Made by a program: the position numbers and the translations under genes. The notes beneath the pieces were generated by a model. That model did no database searches and was not told where the DNA came from. It was given only the letters and a program-made list of their open reading frames with translations. DNA of 51,509 nt from Tenebrionibacter intestinalis (GTDB lineage: Bacteria; Pseudomonadota; Gammaproteobacteria; Enterobacterales; Enterobacteriaceae): the NCBI RefSeq assembly GCF_016632365.1, contig NZ_JAEPBH010000024.1:14197-65705 (forward strand). The letters are read 5' to 3'. Shown here in pieces: positions 31,506-40,930 of the stretch. Each line of letters opens with the position of its first letter. The first letter of the stretch is position 1.

Positions 31506-31684
31506 ATACCGGTACGGTATCCCGGATTGTTGACAAAGAAGGAAAAAATGGGGTTTTTCCTTCTTTGTGGTAAGCAGGTGAAAATCTATGCCTTGATTTT
31601 ACTTATTTTTTTATTGTATTTCATTCATCTTGTCCGCGACAGGATGGGGTTTGTCAGCAGTCTTAAATACCGGTACGCTATCCC
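31504..31684 (+). repeat. Structured intergenic repeat, copy A (3' of cueR), with flanking direct repeats
   Basis: The element proper is 31527-31663 (137 bp). It has a 15-bp perfect hairpin (ACAAAGAAGGAAAAA paired with its complement ending CTTCTTTGT), then GTGGTAAGCAG, a second hairpin (AAAATCTATGCCTTGATTTT), a third (ATCTTGTCCGCGACAGGAT), and the end TTTGTCAGCAGTCT. It is bracketed by 20-bp direct repeats (31504-31523 and 31665-31684, one mismatch). It is closely similar to copy B at 40769. Confidence 0.75.
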
Positions 31685-31971
31685 CTGCCTCTGCCCACCC
31701 GCGAGGCTGCGTAAGTAGCGCAGGCAGCGCTGTGCGGTATAGGTGAAGTCGCTGGCGTAAAGCGGCAGGTAAATTCGTCTTTAGCGTTAATGTTTTTATT
31801 CAGGCCTCTGTATTGTGTATGTTTCATCGCCCGTTAAATTTAATAAAAATTTGCATCGTAATATTAAGTAATAATAGCGAATTGTTTTGTTGAATAGCCG
31901 TGAGCTGGCGTATATAGCTTGTCAGGCGTCTGTCTAAATTATGCGGTGTTGCAGAGCAACAATATGGCATG
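31685..31971. other. 287-bp gene-free AT-rich stretch before the HxlR gene
   Basis: No coding region, RNA or clear terminator was recognised. The sequence becomes AT-rich from about 31790 to 31900, unlike the flanking genes. Short GC-rich inverted pieces occur near 31685-31735. Confidence 0.5.
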
Positions 31972-32364
31972 TTACGGCTCACGCGCCGACTGGTAATTAC
32001 TCACCCAGTCGGTTAACTGAGTCACCAAATCGGCCGCCTGCAAGCCTGCGGGCGTTAGCGAATATTCCGTATGGGGAGGAATAACGGGGAAGGATTTACG
32101 CAAAACAAGCCCATCTTTTTCAAAATCTTTAAGCACTTTTATCAGCATGCGTTCGCTGACGCCGTTGAGCAACTGTCTCATCTCGCCAAACCGTAGCGTA
32201 CCGCGCTGCAGCGCTATCAGCGTTAATACGCCCCAGCGGCTGGTGATATGACTGAGCAATTGTCGGGAGCGGCACGACGGATCGATGGGTTTTTCGCCGT
32301 TGAGCAAGGCAAAGAGTATATGCTTCTGGTGCTTTTTCTTACCGGGTATTTGGGATACTGACAT
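31972..32364 (-). CDS. HxlR-family transcriptional regulator
   Basis: A winged helix-turn-helix regulator of the HxlR family, 130 residues. Family pattern: CRSRQLLSHITSRWGVLTLIAL (near residue 30), LRFGEMRQLLNGVSERMLIKVLKDFEKDGLV, and EYSLTPAGLQAADLV. Divergent from the broken alcohol dehydrogenase gene with a 75-bp gap, the usual layout for a HxlR regulator and its oxidoreductase target. It probably responds to aldehydes or quinones by analogy. The specific ligand is unknown. Confidence 0.88.
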   Translation of the reverse strand: MSVSQIPGKKKHQKHILFALLNGEKPIDPSCRSRQLLSHITSRWGVLTLIALQRGTLRFGEMRQLLNGVSERMLIKVLKDFEKDGLVLRKSFPVIPPHTEYSLTPAGLQAADLVTQLTDWVSNYQSAREP

Positions 32365-32439
32365 TTTTGTTCGTACTTATCGGGAAGCTCAGTAAAGGTT
32401 ACAGTCTACAACATTGAGTCCTAAAATCAGGTGAAAATA

Positions 32440-33447
32440 ATGAAAGCAGCGATACTTGGCGCAATGCCGGGAATAAATCATATTCAACGAGTGGTTATTT
32501 CAGATCCGGGTAAACCTGCTTACGGGGAAATACGCGTAAGAATAGCCAGCAACTCGCTTAATTTTCACGATTTTAACGTTGCAGTAGGCGTTCTGCCTGC
32601 AGCGGCTGGCCGTATTTTGCTGTCTGATGGCGCGGGCGTGGTTGAGGAAGTGGGCGAAGGCGTGACCGAATTCGCGCCAGGGGATAATGTTGTTTCGCTT
32701 TTCTTTCCTGACTGACGCGAGGGCGAGGCGACCGTTGCAAACTTCAGCCGTACGCCGGGCGACGGGATTGATGGCTATGCCGTAAGCCGGGTTGTACGCC
32801 CTGCGGGCTGGTTTACTCACATGCCCAAAGGCTGGACGCACAGTGAAGCCGCCACGCTCCCTACCGCCGGGCTGACGGCATGGCGCGCGCTTGTGGTAAA
32901 CGGGAAAATCAAAGCAGGCGATGATGTTCTGATACTCGGTACGGGCGGGGTATCTATTTTTGCCCTACAGTTTGCTCTTATGGCTGGCGCCCGGGTATGG
33001 GCGACGACATCCAGTGATGAAAAAGCGCAGTGGCTGCTCAAAAAGGGCGTCGCCGGCGTCGTTAATTACCGTACCGAGGCGGAGTGGGGGAAAAAAATCT
33101 TCGACATGACGGGCGGGCGTGGCGTTGATCACGTTATCGAAATCGGCGGCCCGGGTACGCTTTCTCAGTCCATTGCTGCTGCGCGTATTGGCGGCCATAT
33201 TTCGCTGATAGGCGTATTTACCGGAGTAACAGGCGATGTCCCTACCGGCGAAATTATTGCTAAGCAGTTGAAGATAAAGGGCGTTGCAGTCGGAAACCGC
33301 GCTCATCAGTGCGATATGATCAAGGCATTGAACGCAACGAACATTCGCCCTGTTATTGACTGTATCTTCCCGTTTGAAGAGATTACCGCCGCTTTTGAAC
33401 ACCAAATTGGCAATCGCCATATTGGTAAAATTTGCCTTGAATTATAG
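32440..33447 (+). pseudogene. Zinc-type alcohol dehydrogenase/quinone oxidoreductase, nonsense codon 92
   Basis: An MDR-superfamily NAD(P)-dependent oxidoreductase of 335 codons. The GroES-like half (NSLNFHDFNV, LSDGAGVVEEVGEGV) and Rossmann half (GDDVLILGTGGVSIFALQ, GRGVDHVIEIGGPGTL) are both intact and in the same frame. Codon 92 is TGA (32713-32715) where relatives have Trp in FFPDW, so a single TGG-to-TGA change truncates it to 91 residues. AGGTG precedes the ATG. The intact remainder suggests recent decay, a sequencing error, or read-through. Probable target of the divergent HxlR regulator. Confidence 0.85.
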
Positions 33448-33492
33448 CTAACGTAACGTATTTAGCGTTAGCAGACAGGGGCAAATACTCGC

Positions 33493-33550
33493 GCCTGCCG
33501 GGCGCGTATGACAAACGGCGTTGCCGGGCGTATCGCTTCGCCCGGCAGGC
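33493..33550. repeat. REP-like inverted repeat
   Basis: A 12-bp inverted repeat (GCCTGCCGGGCG at 33493-33504 against CGCCCGGCAGGC at 33539-33550) encloses a tight hairpin GCCGGGCG-8 nt-CGCCCGGC (33523-33546). It lies between convergent genes, where REP elements are usual. It may stabilise 3' ends or terminate transcription. Confidence 0.6.
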
Positions 33551-33594
33551 GAAAGCGTAACAGGCGCCGGGCCGCAGAGAAGCAGACAGGCTTT

Positions 33595-34044
33595 TTAGCG
33601 CGCTTTCACTCTAAGCGTAATGCCTTCAATTGCGATAACCACCACGCGGCTGCCTGCAGGGAGACTGGTATCAGCTACCACAGGCCAGCGGCTGTCGCCC
33701 ACGCGGGCGTTGCCCCGGCCGTCCACCAGCGCTTCATCAAGCACCAGTTCGCGGCCAATTAACGCCTGGCCGCGCTGGTTGAGCGCGTTAGCGGGGCGGT
33801 TCACGCTGTTGCGGCGCGTTAGCCAGCGCCACCACAGGAACGCGCTTAGCACCGTTAGTACGGCAAAACAGACGCCCTGCCACTCGATGGACAGCGGCGC
33901 AACCCAGGACGCCACGCCCGTTATAACCGCCGCCACGGCGCACCACAGAAGCCAGCCGCCGGTACCGAGCATTTCAGCTACCAGCAACACCCCGCCCAGA
34001 GTAAGCCAGAAAAGGTATGGGTGGGCGGAAATAGCGGCAATCAT
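33595..34044 (-). CDS. ybbJ: Inner-membrane NfeD-like protein YbbJ
   Basis: A 149-residue NfeD-family partner of the SPFH protein QmcA. Three hydrophobic segments lie in residues 8-80 ([17 protein letters not shown] and following), then a soluble OB-fold tail starting [18 protein letters not shown], ending [14 protein letters not shown]. Its start overlaps the qmcA stop by 4 bp (ATGA), so both are co-translated. Role in membrane quality control is inferred. Confidence 0.93.
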   Translation of the reverse strand: MIAAISAHPYLFWLTLGGVLLVAEMLGTGGWLLWCAVAAVITGVASWVAPLSIEWQGVCFAVLTVLSAFLWWRWLTRRNSVNRPANALNQRGQALIGRELVLDEALVDGRGNARVGDSRWPVVADTSLPAGSRVVVIAIEGITLRVKAR

Positions 34045-34958
34045 GTAAGTTTACGCCCGCTTTTGCTTTCGCCAATCAGTTCGCTGATGCCCGCAATCGA
34101 TCCCATCAGGCTGCTGGCATCCAGCGGCATCAGCACTACTTTGCTGTTATTGGCTGCGCCGATTTGCTGTAGCGCGTCGGTATATTTCTGGGCTACAAAG
34201 TAGTTCACGGCCTGGATATCGCCTGCGGCGATGGCCTCAGACACCATTTTGGTCGCCTGCGCTTCGGCTTCGGCGGAGCGCTCGCGCGCTTCGGCCTGCA
34301 AAAATGCGGACTGCCGTTCACCTTCGGCCTTGAGGATCTGCGACTGTTTCTCCCCTTCAGCCTTAAGTATTTCAGCCTGGCGTACGCCTTCTGCTTCCAG
34401 TATGTAGGCGCGCTTAGTACGCTCAGCCTTCATCTGCGCGTTCATTGAATTGATTAGCTCTTCCGGCGGGCGCACGTCGCGAATTTCAATACGCGTCACT
34501 TTTACGCCCCACGGATTGGTGGCTTCATCGACGATGTGCAGCAGGCGGCTGTTGATGCGGTCACGCTGTGAGAGCATCTCGTCAAGCTCCATTGAGCCAA
34601 GCACGGTACGAATATTCGTCATAGTAAGGTTAACGATAGCCAGCTCGAGGTTACTGACCTCATAGGCGGCTTTCGCTGAATCGATAACCTGAATAAAGCA
34701 CACCGCGTCTATGGTGACATTGGCGTTATCTTTAGAGATAACTTCCTGAGATGGGATATCAAGCACTTGTTCCATCATATTAATCTTGCGGCCGATGCGA
34801 TCCATAAACGGCACAACAATATTAAGGCCCGGCTGCAGCGTACGGGTGTAACGCCCGAAGCGTTCAACGGTCCACTGATAACCCTGGGGAACAATTTTGA
34901 CGCCTGCGCTGACGATAACCAGCGCAACGACAATAAGAACGGCAATCACCACTAACAT
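34041..34958 (-). CDS. qmcA: SPFH/band-7 membrane protein QmcA
   Basis: A stomatin-like protein, 305 residues as in E. coli, linked to FtsH/HtpX membrane quality control. An N-terminal membrane helix ([18 protein letters not shown]) precedes [24 protein letters not shown] and the SPFH domain. A long Ala/Glu coiled coil ([17 protein letters not shown]) lies around residues 190-235. It forms an operon with ybbJ. fetAB, its E. coli neighbours, are absent. Confidence 0.96.
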   Translation of the reverse strand: MLVVIAVLIVVALVIVSAGVKIVPQGYQWTVERFGRYTRTLQPGLNIVVPFMDRIGRKINMMEQVLDIPSQEVISKDNANVTIDAVCFIQVIDSAKAAYEVSNLELAIVNLTMTNIRTVLGSMELDEMLSQRDRINSRLLHIVDEATNPWGVKVTRIEIRDVRPPEELINSMNAQMKAERTKRAYILEAEGVRQAEILKAEGEKQSQILKAEGERQSAFLQAEARERSAEAEAQATKMVSEAIAAGDIQAVNYFVAQKYTDALQQIGAANNSKVVLMPLDASSLMGSIAGISELIGESKSGRKLT

Positions 34959-35060
34959 AACATCTCCTTGCGTTTTTGGCGGCTATCTTAGCGGTGAACG
35001 TGGAAAGAAGCTCGTCTTTCCACGCTTTGTTGAGAACACGCTCCCGGATTTTTACCGCAA

Positions 35061-35915
35061 TCAATAGAGCAGCGAGTAGAGCTGACGGCGGTATTTGGAG
35101 GCCAGCGCATCGCCAGTCCCCAACGCAGAGAGAATCTCCTGGAAGGTTTTGCGCGCCTGCCCGTCGGCGGCGCCCAGATCCTGACGCAGATGGCTGAACA
35201 GTTTTTCCAGCGCTTCTTCGTTACGCCCCACCTGATGCAGTTGCAGCGCGAGCTGTACGGCCAGCGCCGCGTCCTGTGGGTTCCGCTCCACCTGCTCCAG
35301 CAGTTGCTGAATTTCCGGCGTATCGGCCGCCTGGCGCAGCAAATCGATTTGCGCCACCAGCCCCTGATAACGGGTATCCTGATCCTGTAATGGAATGGTT
35401 TTTAGCACCGCTTCGGCGTCGTCGGGTCGGTTCAGGGCGATTTGGGTTTCCGCCAGCATAAGCCCGATTTCGCTGTCCTGGTTCGATATCTGCCAGGCGT
35501 CCTTGAGCAGCGCTAACGCCTCGGCGTGTTTACCTTCCTGCATAAGCTGCTTTGCCTGCTGGGCTTTAAGCTCTTCTTCGCGCGGCAGCACTTTATCAAG
35601 AAGGGCGCGAACAGCTTCTTCCGGCTGCGGCCCCTGGAAGCCGTCTACCGGCTGCCCATTGTGAAACAGGTACACCGTGGGGATAGCGCGCAGGCCAAAC
35701 TGGGCGGCCACCATTTGTTCGGCATCACAGTCCACCTTCGCCAGGATAAACTGCCCGTTGTACTGACTTGCCAGCCCTTCGAGCACTGGCGTGAGCTGCT
35801 CACAGTGCTGGCTGCGCGTGGACCAGAAATAGAACAGAACTGGCACAGTCATGGACTGATCCAGCACCTGGGGCAGGTTCGCTTCGCTAATATCAATAAT
35901 ATTCTGTGCGGACAT
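35061..35915 (-). CDS. cnoX: Chaperedoxin CnoX (YbbN)
   Basis: CnoX is a holdase that protects proteins from hypochlorite and passes them to GroEL. The 284-residue protein has an N-terminal thioredoxin fold in which the active site is SQHC rather than CGPC ([13 protein letters not shown]), so it lacks reductase chemistry, as in E. coli. Tetratricopeptide repeats follow from about residue 115. Length equals E. coli. Monocistronic, 102 bp from qmcA. Confidence 0.95.
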   Translation of the reverse strand: MSAQNIIDISEANLPQVLDQSMTVPVLFYFWSTRSQHCEQLTPVLEGLASQYNGQFILAKVDCDAEQMVAAQFGLRAIPTVYLFHNGQPVDGFQGPQPEEAVRALLDKVLPREEELKAQQAKQLMQEGKHAEALALLKDAWQISNQDSEIGLMLAETQIALNRPDDAEAVLKTIPLQDQDTRYQGLVAQIDLLRQAADTPEIQQLLEQVERNPQDAALAVQLALQLHQVGRNEEALEKLFSHLRQDLGAADGQARKTFQEILSALGTGDALASKYRRQLYSLLY

Positions 35916-35981
35916 GAGTCACTCTCTGTCTGTTTTTGGGCATATGCCTGTTATATAGGGGCTTGTGCGTGCGGCTTCAAC

Positions 35982-36752
35982 TCAGGCCTGTAATATTTTA
36001 TCCATCAGGCGCGCAGGTAGCAGGCGTTTGAGCGCGCCAACGACGTGGGTCACCAGCGTGACCGGATAGCGCAGGCGCGGTCTGGGGCTTTCCAGCGCGT
36101 GGCGCACTTTCGCCACGACGGCTTGCGGCCCGAGGGTAAAGCGCGCGGCGATACCGGGATTTTCCACTGGCCTGTCGCTGCGCGTCTGGTCAACATTTTC
36201 GCTAAAGCGGGTATGAATCGGCCCGGGTTCAATCAGGCTTACGCGGATACCGCTGTGGCGCAACTCCATGCGTAGCGCGTCCGACCAGGCCTCAAGCGCA
36301 TACTTACTTGCTGCGTACGCGCCTCGACCCGGTGTGGAAACCAGCCCCATGACCGAGCTGGTCATGATAATTCGCCCTTCGCGGTGTGGTAGCATGGCGG
36401 GCAGTAGCAGCAGGGTGAGCTGGTGCGCGCCGAAAAAATTAGTGGCAAACTGCTGCTCCATCTGCTGGCGGCTGACGTTAACAAGCGGGCCGTAAACGCC
36501 GTAGCCTGCATTGTTGAACAGCCCATAAAGACGGTTATTGGTCAGTTCAATTACGCGTGCGGCGGCGCGTGCTACGCTTTCGGGGGCGTCGAGATCCAGC
36601 TCTATGCCGGTAAAACCCTGCGCGTTCATGCGCGCTACGTCTTCGGGTCTGCGGCAGGCGGCCAGCACTCGCCAGCCGCGATCGCGCAGCGCCTGTGCGC
36701 TGGCAAGGCCAATTCCGCTGGAACAGCCTGTAATTAAAATGCTTTTTTGCAT
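35982..36752 (-). CDS. ybbO: Short-chain dehydrogenase YbbO
   Basis: An SDR oxidoreductase of 256 residues reported to use NADP and reduce aldehydes. The cofactor motif is TGCSSGIG (residues 8-15), then NNAGYG, the catalytic Ser in IMTSSVMG, and YAASK (Tyr/Lys). It starts MQKSILITGC; E. coli has an upstream longer form. It lies 28 bp downstream of tesA on the same strand, probably one operon. Confidence 0.95.
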   Translation of the reverse strand: MQKSILITGCSSGIGLASAQALRDRGWRVLAACRRPEDVARMNAQGFTGIELDLDAPESVARAAARVIELTNNRLYGLFNNAGYGVYGPLVNVSRQQMEQQFATNFFGAHQLTLLLLPAMLPHREGRIIMTSSVMGLVSTPGRGAYAASKYALEAWSDALRMELRHSGIRVSLIEPGPIHTRFSENVDQTRSDRPVENPGIAARFTLGPQAVVAKVRHALESPRPRLRYPVTLVTHVVGALKRLLPARLMDKILQA

Positions 36753-36780
36753 AACTTTACGCCAGATATTCCCTGTTTTA

Positions 36781-37407
36781 TCAGGAGTCGTGGTTAACTA
36801 ACGGAGCCAGTTTTTCGGCCATCCAGTCGGCGATAAACGGCTGAGCGGCCGGGCCTGGGTGAATCCCATCCTCCTGCATCCATTCCGGCTTGAGATAGAT
36901 CTCTTCCATAAAAAAAGGCAGCAGAGGAATAGCATAGCGCCCGGAAAGCTGAGGATAGATGGCGTTAAACGCCGTGTTGTAACGCCGACCATAGTTTGCA
37001 GGCAGTTTAATCTGCATGAGCAGCGGCCGAGCGCCGGCTGCTTTGACCGCATCAATGGTTTTGCGCAGCGTCGCTTCAATATCGGCAGGCGGAAAACCGC
37101 GCAGGCCGTCGTTGCCGCCCAGCTCAATCAGTACCCAGCGAGGCCGATGTTGTTTGAGCAATCCCGGCAGGCGAGCCAACGCCTGGGCTGTGGTATCGCC
37201 GCTGATGCTTCCATTGACAACGCGCGTACCCGGCTGCCATTTCTCATTAAGCAGCGCCGGCCAGGCAACACTGGCGGACATGCGGTAACCTGCGCTGAGA
37301 CTGTCACCCAGAATTAACAATGTGTCCGCCGCTGCGGCGCGACAGGTTAGCAACGCCAGCAACAGGAAAGGAAAATGCCAGCGGAAAACATAGTTGAAGT
37401 TCATCAT
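36781..37407 (-). CDS. tesA: Multifunctional thioesterase/lysophospholipase TesA
   Basis: A periplasmic SGNH hydrolase (acyl-CoA thioesterase I, protease I, lysophospholipase L1), 208 residues as in E. coli. The signal peptide is [20 protein letters not shown], cleaved after AAA. Catalytic blocks are ILGDSLSAG (Ser), ELGGNDGLRG (Asn), and DGIHP (Asp/His). The frame is open far upstream across ybbA, but similarity starts at the MM at 37407. Its first 33 bp overlap the start of the divergent ybbA. Confidence 0.96.
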   Translation of the reverse strand: MMNFNYVFRWHFPFLLLALLTCRAAAADTLLILGDSLSAGYRMSASVAWPALLNEKWQPGTRVVNGSISGDTTAQALARLPGLLKQHRPRWVLIELGGNDGLRGFPPADIEATLRKTIDAVKAAGARPLLMQIKLPANYGRRYNTAFNAIYPQLSGRYAIPLLPFFMEEIYLKPEWMQEDGIHPGPAAQPFIADWMAEKLAPLVNHDS

Positions 37408-38058
37408 CTTAAGAAATCCGTCGGTGAGGGAGAACATGAACTGTCCATCCTTACCGGAGTTGAACTGCTTGTCAAACCGGCGCAGACAATTGCCCTGATT
37501 GGCGAGTCCGGCTCGGGAAAATCCACCTTGCTCTCTATCCTGGCAGGTCTGGATGATGGCACCAGCGGAGAAGTAAAACTGCTGGGCCAGCCGCTTCACG
37601 CAATGGACGAAGAAGCCCGGGCCGCGCTGCGAGCGAAGCATGTCGGCTTCGTTTTCCAGTCGTTTATGCTGGTTCCGACGCTTAATGCGCTGGAAAATGT
37701 GCAATTGCCTGCGTTGTTGCGCGGCGAACGGGATGCCGATAGCCGCGTTCAGGCACGGGCGCTGCTGGAAGAGCTTGGCCTTGGCCTGCGTCTTGCTCAT
37801 CTGCCTGCCCAACTTTCCGGCGGCGAGCAGCAGCGCGTGGCGCTGGCGCGCGCGTTTAACGGCCGTCCGGCGATTTTGTTTGCCGATGAACCTACCGGCA
37901 ATCTCGACCGCCAGACTGGCGAGCGCATTGCCGATTTGCTCTTTTCTCTTAACCGCAACTACGCCACAACCCTGATACTGGTGACGCATGACGAACAACT
38001 GGCGGCGCGCTGCGATCGGCGGCTGCGCCTGGTTGATGGCAGGCTTTGGGAGGAATAA
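37375..38058 (+). CDS. ybbA: ABC transporter ATP-binding protein YbbA
   Basis: An ATPase of the LolD/MacB-like family, 227 residues, partner of the permease YbbP. Motifs: Walker [10 protein letters not shown] (near residue 40), Q-loop FVFQSFML, signature [14 protein letters not shown], Walker [13 protein letters not shown], and H-loop LVTHD. Divergent from tesA with overlapping 5' ends, and coupled to ybbP by TAATG. Substrate unknown; a link to lipid or toxin release at the envelope is proposed for the family. Confidence 0.95.
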   Translation: MPAENIVEVHHLKKSVGEGEHELSILTGVELLVKPAQTIALIGESGSGKSTLLSILAGLDDGTSGEVKLLGQPLHAMDEEARAALRAKHVGFVFQSFMLVPTLNALENVQLPALLRGERDADSRVQARALLEELGLGLRLAHLPAQLSGGEQQRVALARAFNGRPAILFADEPTGNLDRQTGERIADLLFSLNRNYATTLILVTHDEQLAARCDRRLRLVDGRLWEE

Positions 38059-40472
38059 TGATTGCTCGCTGGTTCTGGCGCGAATGGCGTTCGCCTTCGC
38101 TGCTCATTGTCTGGCTGGCCCTGAGCCTTGCGGTGGCCTGCGTACTGGCGCTGGGCAACATTAGCGATCGTATGGCGCAGGGCCTGAGCCAACAAACGCG
38201 TGAACTCATGGCAGGCGATCGCACACTGCGCGCCGCGCGCGCGGTACCGGAGGCCTGGCTGAATAAGGCGCGACAGGAGGGGCTGAAAGTGGGGCGTCAG
38301 CTTACTTTTTCCACTATGACTTTTGCCGGCGACAGACCACAGTTGGCGAGCGTGAAGGCGGTGGATTCTCTCTATCCGCTATACGGCGAGTTGGTTACGC
38401 GCCCGCCGGGGCTGAAGCCGCAGCCGGGCGCGGTGCTGGCGGAGCCAGGGCTGTTGGCGCTGCTGGCATTAAAGCCTGGCGATAAGATTGAGGTTGGCGA
38501 TGCAACATTGCGCATTGCCGGTGAACTGCTCCGGGAACCGGACAGCGGTTTTAACCCATTTCGTATGGCGCCGCGCCTTCTGATGAATATGGCGGATGTG
38601 GAAAAAACCGGCGCAGTACAGCCCGGCAGCCGCCTGACGTGGCGCTATAAATTTGGCGGCGGCGAAGCGCAGTTGGCGAGCTACGAATCCTGGCTGCTGG
38701 CGCGGCTTAAGGCGGGGCAGCGCTGGACGGGCGCGGCGCAGGATAACGGCGCGCTGGGCAAATCCCTTGCGCGTTCGCAACAGTTTCTGCTATTGAGCGC
38801 GCTGCTGACGCTGCTATTGTCCGGCGCTGCCGTTGCCGTGGCGATGAGCCATTACTGCCATAGCCGTTACGATTTGGTGGCGTTGCTAAAAACCCTGGGC
38901 GCCGGGCGTAAGGCGCTGCGTAGGCTTATCCCTGGTCAGTGGTTGCTGGTGCTGGCGCTGGCTGCCGTTACCGGCGGGCTGGCGGGGCTGGGCTTCGAGG
39001 CGGCGTTAATCTATCTGCTCAGGCCTGTGCTGCCCGCTGATCTGCCTGCAGCCAGCCTGTGGCCCTGGCTGTGGTCCGTTGGCGGTATGGTAATGATTTC
39101 GTTGCTGGTAGGGCTGAGGCCCTGGCGGCGGCTGCTGGCAACGCAGCCGGTGCGTGTGTTGCGCCGCGATGCGGTAGCAAACGTCTGGCCGCTGAAGCTC
39201 TGGCTGCCGCTGGCGACCTTTGTCGTGGTTGCGCTGCTGACGTGCCTGCCAGGGAACAGAACGCTTCTGTGGGCGGTGCTGGCTGGCGTGCTGATGCTGG
39301 CGGCGCTGTGCGGCGCGATCGGTTGGCTGTTGCTAAGCCTGCTTAAGCGCGCAGCTATCGACTGGCTGCCGCTGCGCCTGGCCGTTAACCGCCTGCTGCG
39401 CCAGCCGTGGGTTACCCTGAGCCAACTGGCGGCGTTTTCTCTGTCCTTTATGCTGCTGGCGCTGTTGCTGATGCTGCGCGGCGATTTGCTCGACCGCTGG
39501 CGCCAGCAGTTGCCGCCAGAAAGCCCGAACTATTTTTTGGTTAATATATTGCCTGCGCAGGTAGCGCCGCTGAAGGCGTTTCTGGCTGAGTATCAGATAA
39601 TCCCGGATGCCTGGTATCCGGTGGTGCGCGCCCGTCTGACGCAAATTGGCGCCCGGTCTACCGAAGGCAACCGCGACGAAGCGCTCAATCGCGAGTTGAA
39701 CCTGACATGGCAGAGCAGTAAACCGGCCCATAACCCAATTGTGGCTGGAAGCTGGCCGCCGCGTGAAGGCGAGGTGTCAATAGAGGAGGGGCTGGCTAAG
39801 CGACTGAACATTCACCCGGGGCAGCGCCTCACATTTACCGGCGATACGCAAACTTTCAGCGCTACTGTGTCCAGCCTGCGCAAAGTAGACTGGGAAAGCC
39901 TGCGGCCTAATTTTTACTTTATCTTCCCGCCGGGGGCGCTTGATGGGCAACCGCAGAGCTGGCTTACCAGCCTGCGCTGGGATGGCGATATGGCTATGCT
40001 GACGCAGCTTAACCGCGAATTTCCAACCGTGACTTTGCTGGATATTGGCGCCATTTTGCAACAGATAGGCCAGGTGCTTGGGCAGGTAAGCCGGGCGCTG
40101 GAGGTAATGGTAATGCTGGTTACCGTTTGCGGTTTGCTGTTGCTGTTTGCCCAGGTGCAGGTGGGCATGCGCCAGCGTCATCAGGAGATGGCGGTTTGCC
40201 GCACATTGGGCGCGAGTAAAATGCTGCTGCGTCGGACGCTGTGGTGCGAGTTTGCCGCTCTGGGAGCGGTTGCCGGGCTGGTGGCGGCCATTGGCGCTGA
40301 GACTGCGCTGGCGCTTTTGCAAACGCGCGTCTTTGACTTTGCGTGGCAGCCGGACTGGCGGCTGTGGCTTGCGCTGCCGTTATGCGGCGCGGCGCTGTTG
40401 CTGGTATGCGCAGGCGGGGTGGGGGCGGGATTGCTGAAAGGGCAGGCGCTGTTTCGCCGTTTTCAGGAATAA
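38058..40472 (+). CDS. ybbP: ABC transporter permease YbbP (FtsX-like)
   Basis: A MacB/FtsX-type permease of 804 residues, the E. coli length. It begins [20 protein letters not shown] with the first membrane helix, then a periplasmic domain (about residues 40-250), a helix cluster, a second periplasmic domain (LNRELNLTWQSSKPAHNPIV), and a C-terminal FtsX unit (VQVGMRQRHQEMAVCRTLGA). Its ATG overlaps the ybbA stop by one base. In E. coli rhsD follows; here a structured repeat and terminators follow. Confidence 0.95.
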   Translation: MIARWFWREWRSPSLLIVWLALSLAVACVLALGNISDRMAQGLSQQTRELMAGDRTLRAARAVPEAWLNKARQEGLKVGRQLTFSTMTFAGDRPQLASVKAVDSLYPLYGELVTRPPGLKPQPGAVLAEPGLLALLALKPGDKIEVGDATLRIAGELLREPDSGFNPFRMAPRLLMNMADVEKTGAVQPGSRLTWRYKFGGGEAQLASYESWLLARLKAGQRWTGAAQDNGALGKSLARSQQFLLLSALLTLLLSGAAVAVAMSHYCHSRYDLVALLKTLGAGRKALRRLIPGQWLLVLALAAVTGGLAGLGFEAALIYLLRPVLPADLPAASLWPWLWSVGGMVMISLLVGLRPWRRLLATQPVRVLRRDAVANVWPLKLWLPLATFVVVALLTCLPGNRTLLWAVLAGVLMLAALCGAIGWLLLSLLKRAAIDWLPLRLAVNRLLRQPWVTLSQLAAFSLSFMLLALLLMLRGDLLDRWRQQLPPESPNYFLVNILPAQVAPLKAFLAEYQIIPDAWYPVVRARLTQIGARSTEGNRDEALNRELNLTWQSSKPAHNPIVAGSWPPREGEVSIEEGLAKRLNIHPGQRLTFTGDTQTFSATVSSLRKVDWESLRPNFYFIFPPGALDGQPQSWLTSLRWDGDMAMLTQLNREFPTVTLLDIGAILQQIGQVLGQVSRALEVMVMLVTVCGLLLLFAQVQVGMRQRHQEMAVCRTLGASKMLLRRTLWCEFAALGAVAGLVAAIGAETALALLQTRVFDFAWQPDWRLWLALPLCGAALLLVCAGGVGAGLLKGQALFRRFQE

Positions 40473-40488
40473 GTCGGCCTGCTTGCAG

Positions 40489-40520
40489 GGCATGCGCCGT
40501 CACAGGACGGCGCGTATGCC
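40489..40520 (+). terminator. Hairpin after ybbP
   Basis: A 13-nt arm GGCATGCGCCGTC pairs with GACGGCGC-GT-ATGCC, with a two-base bulge and a 4-nt loop, 16 nt after the ybbP stop. There is no T-run after it, so it may protect the 3' end rather than terminate. Confidence 0.45.
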
Positions 40521-40768
40521 ACATTATCGAAACATTTTTTCATGTTTGCTTTAGTGGTTAAGCGTATAAATCGTTAACGAAAGGGCGCGGTTTTCTGTCT
40601 GGCCTGGCGTTTGCTGCTGCTCAATATGCTGACGAAGGATAGATACTGGCGCGCCGCTACAACTTCCGGCAAAGTAACTGATGCGTTTGCTACGATTCCT
40701 TATAGGCATATGCGCGCGTTCGGGCTACGGCTTTTGCCAAAGCAGCCATCTATGAAGGCAGCTTCAGG
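40521..40768. other. 248-bp gene-free stretch before repeat copy B
   Basis: No gene, RNA or clear promoter recognised. Only short reading frames without family similarity occur. The stretch from ybbP to selU replaces the rhsD region of E. coli. Confidence 0.5.
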
Positions 40769-40927
40769 TTGTTGACAAAGAAGGTAAAAAAATTTTTCCC
40801 TTCTTTGTAGTAAGCAGGCAAAAATCAATACGTTGATTTTCCTGGTTTTTTATTGTGTTCCAACCATCCTGTCTGCGACTGGATAGGGTTTATCAGCAGT
40901 CTCAGGCTGCCTTTATGAAGGCAGCTT
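40752..40927 (+). repeat. Structured intergenic repeat, copy B (3' of ybbP), with flanking direct repeats
   Basis: The element is 40769-40902 (134 bp): TTGTTGACAAAGAAGG starts a hairpin whose arms pair through CCTTCTTTGT with one internal mismatch. It continues GTAGTAAGCAGGCA, hairpin AAAATCAA-TACG-TTGATTTT, hairpin ATCCTGTC-TGC-GACTGGAT, and the end TTTATCAGCAGTCT. A 13-bp perfect direct repeat ATGAAGGCAGCTT flanks it (40752-40764 and 40915-40927). It closely resembles copy A at 31527. Confidence 0.75.
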
Positions 40928-40930
40928 TTT
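40906..40930 (+). terminator. Intrinsic terminator following repeat copy B
   Basis: An 8-bp perfect stem GCTGCCTT / AAGGCAGC with a TATG loop and T5 (40926-40930) is a strong plus-strand terminator. It starts 4 nt after the repeat and overlaps the last codons and stop of the convergent selU gene. Confidence 0.8.

Noticed and set aside
32821-33447. Independent gene starting at the ATG after the nonsense codon of the dehydrogenase
   Set aside because: It would begin in the middle of the catalytic half without a ribosome site; it is simply the remainder of the broken gene.
33508-33762. 84-codon plus-strand frame over the REP-like repeat and the end of ybbJ
   Set aside because: Mostly antisense to ybbJ and low-complexity Arg/Ala content; no support.
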